This document shows, one piece after another, positions 13,665 to 19,802 of a stretch of 19,802 nt of DNA (its first letter is position 1; each line of letters begins with the position of its first letter). Origin of the DNA: Planctomycetaceae bacterium (lineage in GTDB: Bacteria; Planctomycetota; Phycisphaerae; SM23-33); NCBI GenBank assembly GCA_021371965.1, contig JAJFVE010000123.1:1-19802 (forward strand), given 5' to 3'. The translations under genes were made by a program, and so were the position numbers. The notes under the pieces were generated by a model. The model was not told where the DNA came from and made no database searches. It saw only the letters and a program-made list of their open reading frames with translations.

Positions 13665-14561
13665 TCAGACCCCCAGGGCTTCCCATCCGGGGAAGGGGGG
13701 CTCGCCGACGTCCGAGTATTCCTTCAGAGTCGTGCCCATCCGCCAGTACTTTCGCGTGAGGCGTTCGAAGCTATGCCACAGTTCGTCCACGGCCACCTGG
13801 GTGGGGGCGATCCAGCCCGGGCGGGCCTGGTACTGGGCCTGCAGTTGCCCGGCCGCTCGGCCAAGCGACGCGACCTGCGAGGCGACGATCTTGTCGCCCT
13901 CCTGCCGTGAGGGCATGCGGCCGGTGGCGGCGAAGTCGTGTCCGCACCAAGGCCCGGACTTCGGCGAGGGTTCGCTGCGCGAGAGGTCGACCAGTTCCGG
14001 CCGCAGGGCCATCAACTGCTGCGTCTCGCAGAGGCCCGCGTGATCGCCGTGATAACCGGCCAGTTCGATGCACTCCCAGTCGGCGATGCAGTAGATTCGC
14101 ATGGGTGAGCCGGTCCGGCGGAGATACCAGTCGCACAGGAGGCGAAAGTCCTTTTCCGGTCCGCCGTAGTGCCCGGTGACGAGCATGGCGACATGGAACC
14201 CGCGGGCGTCAAAGACGCGGAGCTGGTGCAGCACGATGCGGAGCATCAGGTCGTTGGGAAGGCTGCTGCACAGGGATTGTGCGACCCCCATCGAGGCGGG
14301 CCAATCGAAGTTCGGCTGCTCGGCCACGTGCCAACACATCGGCGGGGCCACCACTCCGCCGTGCTGGGCCGCCGCCCGTTCGCACAGCGCGCAGGCCTTC
14401 AGCCAGTCCAGTCCCAGGGCGTTGTACGCCCCATGCGGCTCCGATAGACCGTAGGCCATCCAGCAGACGGGGCAGGTCTCGATAGCTTCCAGCAGCTCAT
14501 CAGGCAGCATCTCTTCCCATCGGACTTTGTTGGTCGCCATGGCGAATGTACCTTGTCTCAT
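13665..14561 (-). CDS. Creatininase-family amidohydrolase
   Basis: This 298-aa cytoplasmic protein shows the creatininase fold markers: LSEPHGAYNALGLD (Glu41, His43, Asp52), VTGHYGGPE (His131) and GDHAGLCET (Asp173, His174, Glu179). These are the usual metal and active-site positions of enzymes that open cyclic amides or lactams (creatininase, MftE-like peptidases, riboflavin-pathway formamide hydrolases). The exact substrate cannot be read from the sequence. Its ATG at 14561 overlaps the upstream gene's stop (ATGA), which suggests translational coupling. GGGAAGG sits too close to this ATG, so a second ATG at 14540 (AAGG, 10-nt spacing) may be the true start. The partner glycosidase-like gene suggests a shared catabolic role. 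Confidence 0.87.
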   Translation of the reverse strand: MRQGTFAMATNKVRWEEMLPDELLEAIETCPVCWMAYGLSEPHGAYNALGLDWLKACALCERAAAQHGGVVAPPMCWHVAEQPNFDWPASMGVAQSLCSSLPNDLMLRIVLHQLRVFDARGFHVAMLVTGHYGGPEKDFRLLCDWYLRRTGSPMRIYCIADWECIELAGYHGDHAGLCETQQLMALRPELVDLSRSEPSPKSGPWCGHDFAATGRMPSRQEGDKIVASQVASLGRAAGQLQAQYQARPGWIAPTQVAVDELWHSFERLTRKYWRMGTTLKEYSDVGEPPFPGWEALGV

Positions 14562-16645
14562 CCCTTCCCATCACAGCCCAATGCCTCGTAGCCACCCTCG
14601 CCGGCGGCCAAATCCAGGCGGATGATCCGTCGCGGCAGGCCGGGAAAGCCCAGTGCCGAGGGATCGACCGCTATGGTGCCTCTTGCCGCTTTACTCGCGC
14701 AGTATACCACCGTTATGCCTTTGGCGCCGCGGTAGCTGCGGGCAGCAATGGCGGCGTTTGAAATCTTCAACCCCTCCCTGTCGCGAAAACCCTCAGGATA
14801 GCCGGGGGCTCTGTCGTCGCGCATGGCGCGGCGCAACTTGGCAAACTGCCGCAGGGCCCGCTGAAGCGGCCCGCGGCCGCGGCCGTCGATATTCGTCTCG
14901 GTGAGCACCTGGACGCCCAGGTATGCAACGAAGCCATCGAGCAAGGCCTCGTTGACGAGTTCCGGCGCCAACAGGCGCGCGCTGTCCTCGCCGAGAATCG
15001 CAGGGCGGTAGGGAACGCTGTAGCGCACGATCTCTCGTCGAGGCAACCCTGCCGGCGAATAAAAGCCCATCCCGGCCGACTGCCAGAGGTCGGCGCTGCG
15101 CGTCTGTATATCACTGCCGACCTCAGTGGTTACCATGCCCCCGTCGGGGCCGAAGGTCTCGCGAATCGCGCGGATCATCCGGTCGATGCCGTTGACGTGA
15201 GCGCAGAGGCGCTTGACGCTGTCGGAACCATGCGGGTGATCATCCCGTGGGCAGACCAGGTACTGCGTCGGTCCCTGGTCCAAGGTCACCCCGCCGCCCC
15301 CGAGGGCCGCATAACCGGCGGCGTACTTCTCGACCCACAGCTTCTGCCACGCTTTGCAGTCGGGGCAGGCAACATTGCCGATTTCCAGCCAATTGGCGTT
15401 CTGCGTGTCGCAGCCGGTGTCCGCCTCGGCCAAGTAGTCGCGGGCTTTGGGATGGTTGTAGAACAGGTGCGCATAGAAGCAGATGCCCGTCATCCCCATT
15501 TCCCGCAGCTCGCTGCACATGGCGGCGGCCCCTGCGTCGCCGCCCAGGGACTTCTTGCAGGGCAGGTGGTCGGGCATGCGGTTCGGGAAGTTCTCACTGG
15601 AGCCCCACAGCAATAGACCCATATTCTCCGGCAGAAGTCCGATCGCCTTGGCGTAGCCCCGTATGCCGCGCGGCACGTCGGCGAAGGTCTTCTTGTCAAG
15701 GGCGGACGTCACGAAGAAGTCCATCTTGCGAACCGCCGGCGACGTCTGGGCCCAGGTCCTGTACTGGCCGGCGAACGCCTGCTCATACTCGCGGCGATAG
15801 ATGTCCGCCATCCGGTGCCAGTCTCCCTCGTGCGGGGCGACGATCCACGCGTCGGTCTCAAACGACGCGCCCGACTCGAGCCCGCACACGCATCCCACAG
15901 AACCAAACCGCAGCGGATGCTCGGCGAGGTTGAACATCTGCCAGTTGACGTGCATTCCCCCGCCTGCCTGCTGAACGTTAAAGAGCATGGTCATGCCCTG
16001 GCGATTCAGGTAGCCCACGCCGATTCCCCCGGCCGGACCGTAGAGGTCCATCCAACCGCAGTCCAGCCCGCAGTGTGTTGCGAAGAGCGGATACCCGAAC
16101 GTCGCAGGTTGCGTGAAATGCCCATGCGGATTGGGCCAGACCTGCCCGTACGACCACGTCGGCACGGCCAGCGTTTCAGCATCTCGCGATGCGGCCGCAA
16201 CGAGCTCTCCGCCGCCGCAGGCCAGCTTTGTCACGCGGTAGGGCGAGCCGTTGGTCAGGCGTGCACGAATGAGGAAATGCTCGGCGTCGTCGGCCAACGT
16301 GATCCGGACCGCCAGGCGCACGCCGGTGCGGTTGCCCGCCACCGTTACAAGATTCGCGTAGGTCATCCGCAACGTCTTGCCGCCGCGGGCGCCGGTGATC
16401 GCGTAACGCATGGCCTGCACGCCCTTTCCCCCGACGGGCATGCTGACTCTCAGAAAGTCCGGGCACCAGTCGTGGCCCAGCGTCAGCTCGAAAGGCCATG
16501 AACCGGTACCGGGCAGCTTGTGGCTCAGGCCGGTCTTCCTGTTCAGGATTTCTATGAAGTAGCCGCTCGCGCGGTCGATCACCAGTTCGACCTTGCCGTT
16601 GCCGAAGCGCATGCGTCCACGTTGCTCTTTCAGGCACGTCTTCAT
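14558..16645 (-). CDS. Glycosidase-like TIM-barrel protein (DUF6259-like)
   Basis: This 695-aa protein has no signal peptide. An N-terminal beta-sandwich-like part (about 10-285) begins FGNGKVELVIDRASGYFIEI. A probable (beta/alpha)8 barrel (about 305-590) follows, with LLLWGSSENFP, GMTGICFYAHLF, ACPDCKAWQKLWVEK, GGVTLDQGPTQ (Asp456) and GGMVTTEVGSD (Glu508). A small C-terminal beta domain ends it. The CP-x-x-x-x-WQ and LDQ strands resemble the DUF6259 group of planctomycete and verrucomicrobial proteins, whose barrels look like alpha-glycosidases. Asp456 and Glu508 are plausible catalytic residues by position, which is inference. ATG 16645 has AAAGG 7 nt upstream; the frame runs to 16696 without support. 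It starts 75 nt after the phosphatase-esterase gene ends and overlaps the creatininase-family gene. Confidence 0.7.
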   Translation of the reverse strand: MKTCLKEQRGRMRFGNGKVELVIDRASGYFIEILNRKTGLSHKLPGTGSWPFELTLGHDWCPDFLRVSMPVGGKGVQAMRYAITGARGGKTLRMTYANLVTVAGNRTGVRLAVRITLADDAEHFLIRARLTNGSPYRVTKLACGGGELVAAASRDAETLAVPTWSYGQVWPNPHGHFTQPATFGYPLFATHCGLDCGWMDLYGPAGGIGVGYLNRQGMTMLFNVQQAGGGMHVNWQMFNLAEHPLRFGSVGCVCGLESGASFETDAWIVAPHEGDWHRMADIYRREYEQAFAGQYRTWAQTSPAVRKMDFFVTSALDKKTFADVPRGIRGYAKAIGLLPENMGLLLWGSSENFPNRMPDHLPCKKSLGGDAGAAAMCSELREMGMTGICFYAHLFYNHPKARDYLAEADTGCDTQNANWLEIGNVACPDCKAWQKLWVEKYAAGYAALGGGGVTLDQGPTQYLVCPRDDHPHGSDSVKRLCAHVNGIDRMIRAIRETFGPDGGMVTTEVGSDIQTRSADLWQSAGMGFYSPAGLPRREIVRYSVPYRPAILGEDSARLLAPELVNEALLDGFVAYLGVQVLTETNIDGRGRGPLQRALRQFAKLRRAMRDDRAPGYPEGFRDREGLKISNAAIAARSYRGAKGITVVYCASKAARGTIAVDPSALGFPGLPRRIIRLDLAAGEGGYEALGCDGKG

Positions 16646-16720
16646 CAATTTGCCTTTCTTATATGGCCTCTGTCCAAGGCCGCCACTTAACTGCAAAGTG
16701 CCGAAGACACCACCCGTTTG

Positions 16721-19150
16721 CTACTTGACGCGGGTGATGCGGAAGTAGTCGATGCGAGTCAGATCCGTACCCCACCAGTCGTTGGGGCTGATGACCAGGC
16801 GGATCAGGTCGCCTTTCTTGCACGCAGCTGCTTTGACTTCGAACGCGGCGCTGTCGGGGCCGACCTTGTCGCCCACCGGGCCGCCCTTGCCGAGCACCGC
16901 TCGCGGCTCTGGAACCGACTGGCCCACGCGTTCTGCCGCCACCTCGACGATCCAGCTCACGCCGTCATGACGCGGCGCCTTGAAAACCTGCAGGTCGGTG
17001 ATCTTGCCGGCGATGTCATACGTGCCCTCTGCCGCAACGCGGAATGTCACCGACACCGAGGAGTGGCTGCTCTTCTCGACGTACGGGTGGGCGAGGATCT
17101 GAGGGGCCTTCAGGTCGCCCCAGAAGCCTTCGAACTTTCCGTTCCAGTCCGTGTTGAAGATCCAGCCGTTGGTCTGATCGGGGTTGGGCAGCCCGCCGGC
17201 AACGGGGCCGGTGACTTTCTTCTGGTGCCCGGGGGCGGAGTTGAGGTCGACGATACCGTTGGCGCGGTGATCGGCAGACAGCGTCGCCGTCGGCAACGTC
17301 AGTCGGTGATGGCCGCCGAAGATCAGTCCGAACCAGAACCCCCAGGTGTCGTCCTCGGTGTTGCCCTTGCCGTCGGGGCCATCGCCCTTGGGGTCGGCCA
17401 CAGCGGCGGGCGTCAGCTCCACCGTATCGCCCGGTTTCATCGTCACCACGTGGGCGGCCTTGACGGCCAGTCGCGCCTGCTCGGCGGCCAGTTCCTCCGC
17501 GGTGGGCTCCCTGGGCCTTTCGGGAAGGGCCAGCGTGCTGCCGGTGAGTTCGTTGGCGACGGTGCGGGCGATGATCTCGTTGCCGACGGCGGTTGGATGC
17601 AGGCCGTCCCAATCTTCGTTGGCGTCTTTGCGGCCGATGAAGGGCGTGTGCGTGTCTATGAACCCAACGTTCATGTCTTTGGCGATCTGCTGGATCACCG
17701 GGATGACTTCCCTGCGAAAGAAAGCCGTGTCGCCGCCGAACGAATCGCGTTTTGCGGCCGGGGGCAGCAGCAGGTATATCTTCCGCTTGCCGGCGGGGTC
17801 CTGGAACATCTTGATCAGGTCCTTGTACCCGGCGATGAAGCCCGCCCTATCGCCCGGCCATCCCTTGGGCCTGCCCTCGATCGCGCCGAACATCATCAGC
17901 ACCATGTCCGGGCGGAACTCCCGCGCATGGGACGCTTCCCTGCGGTTCCAGACGCGCCGCGGATCCAGGTTCCGCAGCAGCGTCGCTCCACCGGAGGCGA
18001 AGACCTTCACGTCGTATCCTTCACCAAGATGTTTGGCCAGCACCGGGGGCCAGCGCTTGTCCGTCGAGAGACTGTCGCCGACGACCGCCACGCGGACCTT
18101 GTCGGCTGCCGCCGCAGGGGCCGCCTGCGGCTGGGCCTTGGCGCCGGCGGTGAAGGTCAGCGTATAGTCGGTGCGCGTCTTGCCTTCCTTGTCGATGAGC
18201 TTTGAAGTCACGGTGACTTTGAGGCCGTCAACCTCTACGACGACATACCCCGGCTCGTTGGTCTGGCTGTGGTAATACTTATGCGGGGTCATGCCGGGGA
18301 TCTTATTGCCGTCCCAAGTGCGGTTGCGCCAGCCGTAGAACTTCGTGCAACTGGGCGGCACGATGACCTGGTAGAAATCGTCGTCGAGGCCGGCATCTTG
18401 GGGGTCGAGGGTGTCGTTGTTCAGCCGCGTGCAGTTGGACACGTGCATGTGCCCACAGAAGAATGCGCGCCCGCCGGCGGCGATCAGGCTCTTTAGAAAG
18501 GCGTCGCGAATCGGCCCGGTGTTGTCCAGCGACGCACCGTGCTCGACCTTCTTGATCTGCGTGTGCTGAAAGGCCAGCACGTGCGGCTGCTTATTTGCCG
18601 CCAGCTGCGCGTCGACCCACCTCTGGTCGATCGTCAGATCCATCGTGTTGGGTGTCTTGTACCCGTCGATGCATAGAAAGAACGCGTTCTTGTGCGTGAA
18701 GGAATACGTCAGACCCTTCTCGTCGGCAGGGCCGTTGCCGGGCATGGCATACTGCCCGGAGAACACCTTGTTCCATACCCCCGCCGCCCAGGGGCGCGTC
18801 TCGTTGGGTCCGGTGTCGTGGCTGCCGCGGATCGCGTACACGGGAATCTTCGCGTCGTACGCCGGGGCCATCGTCTTGCGAAAAAGCATCAACTGCCCCT
18901 CGAGTCCCTCGGGCGTGCCGGCGCCTTGCACCAGATCGCCCGTGACCATGATCAACTCGGGCTTGACGTTCTTGACGATGTCATTGATGACGATGCCAAG
19001 CGTTCGTGTCGCTACGCCGCCTGTGCTGTCGCCGGCGGAGCCTTGGCTGTCGGACATCACGACGAACTTCCAACTCTCCGCCCTCGCGGGCAAGGCCGAC
19101 AAGAATATCAGCACAAGAACTGCCAAGGGCAACGTTGCTTTCTTGATCAC
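16721..19150 (-). CDS. Exported calcineurin-like metallophosphatase fused to an SGNH/GDSL hydrolase
   Basis: This 809-aa protein starts with a signal peptide (cleavage near ARA-ES, 24/25). The metallophosphatase domain (about 27-320) has DSQ (34-36, normally DxH), GD (71-72), GSHD (109-112, normally GNHD), His196 and GHMH (233-236). After an Ala/Pro/Gln linker (about 337-349), an SGNH hydrolase (352-550) shows GDSLS (Ser360), the GG of block II (387-388) and DGLHP (Asp515, His518); the block III Asn appears missing (FGAIEG). The C-terminal 240 residues look like a beta-rich, possibly carbohydrate-binding domain, with GDGPDGKGNTEDD. GTG 19150 follows AAGGAG with 6-nt spacing. Phosphate and acyl removal from one exported substrate is inference. 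Confidence 0.85.
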   Translation of the reverse strand: MIKKATLPLAVLVLIFLSALPARAESWKFVVMSDSQGSAGDSTGGVATRTLGIVINDIVKNVKPELIMVTGDLVQGAGTPEGLEGQLMLFRKTMAPAYDAKIPVYAIRGSHDTGPNETRPWAAGVWNKVFSGQYAMPGNGPADEKGLTYSFTHKNAFFLCIDGYKTPNTMDLTIDQRWVDAQLAANKQPHVLAFQHTQIKKVEHGASLDNTGPIRDAFLKSLIAAGGRAFFCGHMHVSNCTRLNNDTLDPQDAGLDDDFYQVIVPPSCTKFYGWRNRTWDGNKIPGMTPHKYYHSQTNEPGYVVVEVDGLKVTVTSKLIDKEGKTRTDYTLTFTAGAKAQPQAAPAAAADKVRVAVVGDSLSTDKRWPPVLAKHLGEGYDVKVFASGGATLLRNLDPRRVWNRREASHAREFRPDMVLMMFGAIEGRPKGWPGDRAGFIAGYKDLIKMFQDPAGKRKIYLLLPPAAKRDSFGGDTAFFRREVIPVIQQIAKDMNVGFIDTHTPFIGRKDANEDWDGLHPTAVGNEIIARTVANELTGSTLALPERPREPTAEELAAEQARLAVKAAHVVTMKPGDTVELTPAAVADPKGDGPDGKGNTEDDTWGFWFGLIFGGHHRLTLPTATLSADHRANGIVDLNSAPGHQKKVTGPVAGGLPNPDQTNGWIFNTDWNGKFEGFWGDLKAPQILAHPYVEKSSHSSVSVTFRVAAEGTYDIAGKITDLQVFKAPRHDGVSWIVEVAAERVGQSVPEPRAVLGKGGPVGDKVGPDSAAFEVKAAACKKGDLIRLVISPNDWWGTDLTRIDYFRITRVK

Positions 19151-19362
19151 GCGGTTCTCCTTGGGATGAGTGTTCGCCAGTGAAACCCCCGGATTCTCCA
19201 GATGGATGAGTATTTCTGCCAATGGAACTTTCTTTCGCGGTATCAGGCGGGCGATGCTGCTTTCCAGCAACGCCTGAGCCGACGCTGAAAGTCGTCATTC
19301 AGGGCGAGCAATGTCTTTTCAAAATCAATTCCATCTTCGACGCTGCGTGCCGCCCCCCCTGT
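19151..19362. other. Spacer with possible broken coding remnant
   Basis: On the minus strand two frames look protein-like in succession: VEDGIDFEKTLLALNDDFQR then RLR, followed after a +1 shift near 19270 by LLESSIARLIPRKKVPLAEI then LIHLENPGVS. This could be a decayed gene end, or chance. The phosphatase-SGNH gene's promoter should also be here; I found no clear -35/-10 pair. Confidence 0.3.
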
Positions 19363-19404
19363 ACGGGCGGGACGCCCGTGCCACGCATGGGCGAGACGCC
19401 CATG
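19363..19404. repeat. Tandem 24-nt hairpin repeat
   Basis: ACGGGCG-GGA-CGCCCGT (19363-19379) and CATGGGCG-AGA-CGCCCATG (19386-19404) are perfect hairpins with 7- and 8-bp arms, 24 nt apart centre to centre, each followed by CCAC-type sequence. They share core words with 4338-4378 and period with 10915-10960, so a dispersed repeat family is likely. Confidence 0.7.
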
Positions 19405-19415
19405 CCACAAAACGG

Positions 19416-19451
19416 ACCGGGCGAAGGCCGCGTTGGCAACCTTCGCCCGGT
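19416..19451 (-). terminator. Strong hairpin downstream of groEL, candidate terminator
   Basis: ACCGGGCGAAGG (19416-19427) and CCTTCGCCCGGT (19440-19451) are a perfect 12-bp inverted repeat with a 12-nt loop, 48 nt after the groEL stop. On the minus strand it is followed by CCGTTTTG, a short T-run. On the plus strand it is followed by TCTGTTTCTCG. It is the best intrinsic terminator candidate in the window. Confidence 0.55.
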
Positions 19452-19471
19452 TCTGTTTCTCGTTGTTCAAT

Positions 19472-19498
19472 CGGCAATTGGCAATTGCCAATTGGCAA
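19472..19498. repeat. TTGGCAA/TTGCCAA palindromic run touching the groEL stop
   Basis: TTGGCAATTGCCAA (19478-19491) is a perfect 14-bp palindrome and overlaps a second one, GCCAATTGGC (19487-19496). The words alternate every 7 nt. It ends 2 nt from the groEL stop codon. It resembles widely dispersed intergenic word repeats. Confidence 0.55.
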
Positions 19499-19802
19499 TC
19501 AATACATGTCTTCCATTCCGCCACCGCCGGGGGCCGGGGCGGCTTTCTTTTCCGGGATCTCGCTGACGACCGCGTCGGTGGTCAGCAGCAGGCCGGCCAC
19601 CGAGGCCGCGTTCTGCAGCGCGGTGCGCTCGACCTTGGTCGGCACGATGATGCCGGCCTTGAGCATGTCGGTGTACTTGCCGCTGACAGCCTCGTAACCG
19701 AAGTTCACATCGTCGCTCTCCATGACCTTGGCGGCGACGATGGCGCCTTCCAGGCCGCTGTTGAGGGCGATCTGCTTGATCGGGGCCACCAGTGCCCGGC
19801 GC
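19499..19802 (-). CDS. groEL: 60-kDa chaperonin GroEL, C-terminal part (cut by window edge)
   Basis: About 100 residues are visible. They include [59 protein letters not shown] and [13 protein letters not shown], all standard equatorial-domain C-terminal motifs of group I chaperonins. The Gly/Met-rich end (GGGGMEDMY) is a short form of the flexible GGM tail that points into the folding cavity. GroEL is the ATP-driven cytoplasmic folding chamber that works with GroES. The start lies beyond the right edge, so neighbouring groES cannot be judged. The stop at 19499 is followed by a palindromic repeat and a strong terminator-like hairpin. Confidence 0.97.
   Translation of the reverse strand, partial: RRALVAPIKQIALNSGLEGAIVAAKVMESDDVNFGYEAVSGKYTDMLKAGIIVPTKVERTALQNAASVAGLLLTTDAVVSEIPEKKAAPAPGGGGMEDMY

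Noticed and set aside
16718..18205. 495-aa plus-strand open frame opposite the phosphatase-SGNH gene
   Set aside because: Antisense shadow of a gene with clear catalytic motifs.

Overview
The window is a GC-rich bacterial chromosome segment, densely coded and almost entirely on the minus strand; the only plus-strand gene I support is at 11339-12820. I infer a member of the Planctomycetota, probably Phycisphaerae-like. The reasons are the exported protein ending in a pseudopilin-like YSVGPNGKDDGG tail, a double-length nucleoside diphosphate kinase, a DUF6259-like glycosidase, a RAYT transposase tail, and intergenic spacers full of short 7-9 nt word repeats. All family calls were made by eye from motifs, without database searches.

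Layout, left to right. 1-174 is the start of GAPDH (gap) with its own promoter. 383-4062 is a two-gene envelope unit: an intact HtrA/DegP-type serine protease, then a 750-aa PDZ protein that looks like two catalytically dead trypsin folds. 4396-5251 is a pair of Hsp20 chaperones behind a near-perfect sigma-54 type -24/-12 promoter. 5443-6633 is an aldo/keto reductase. 6847-8487 is a cytoplasmic FHA-GAF sensor histidine kinase with a long structured leader. 8744-9394 is a glyoxalase II-like MBL hydrolase. 9640-10815 is a tandem NDP kinase-like protein with one apparently dead domain. 11339-12820 is a membrane-anchored planctomycete-type hypothetical. 12891-13035 is a frameshifted transposase tail.

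13146-19150 reads as one minus-strand cluster transcribed right to left: an exported metallophosphatase-SGNH hydrolase fusion, a glycosidase-like TIM-barrel protein, a creatininase-family amidohydrolase (4-nt overlap with the previous gene), and a small exported eight-cysteine protein. The right edge, 19499-19802, is the GroEL C-terminus with a strong downstream hairpin.

Proteostasis is a recurring theme (HtrA plus pseudoprotease, two Hsp20s, GroEL). The most interesting points are the protease/pseudoprotease pair, the sigma-54-like hsp20 control region, the half-dead tandem NDP kinase, the phosphatase-esterase fusion and the families of intergenic repeats. I see no CRISPR array, rRNA, tRNA, phage or intact mobile element, and no convincing wholly new system.
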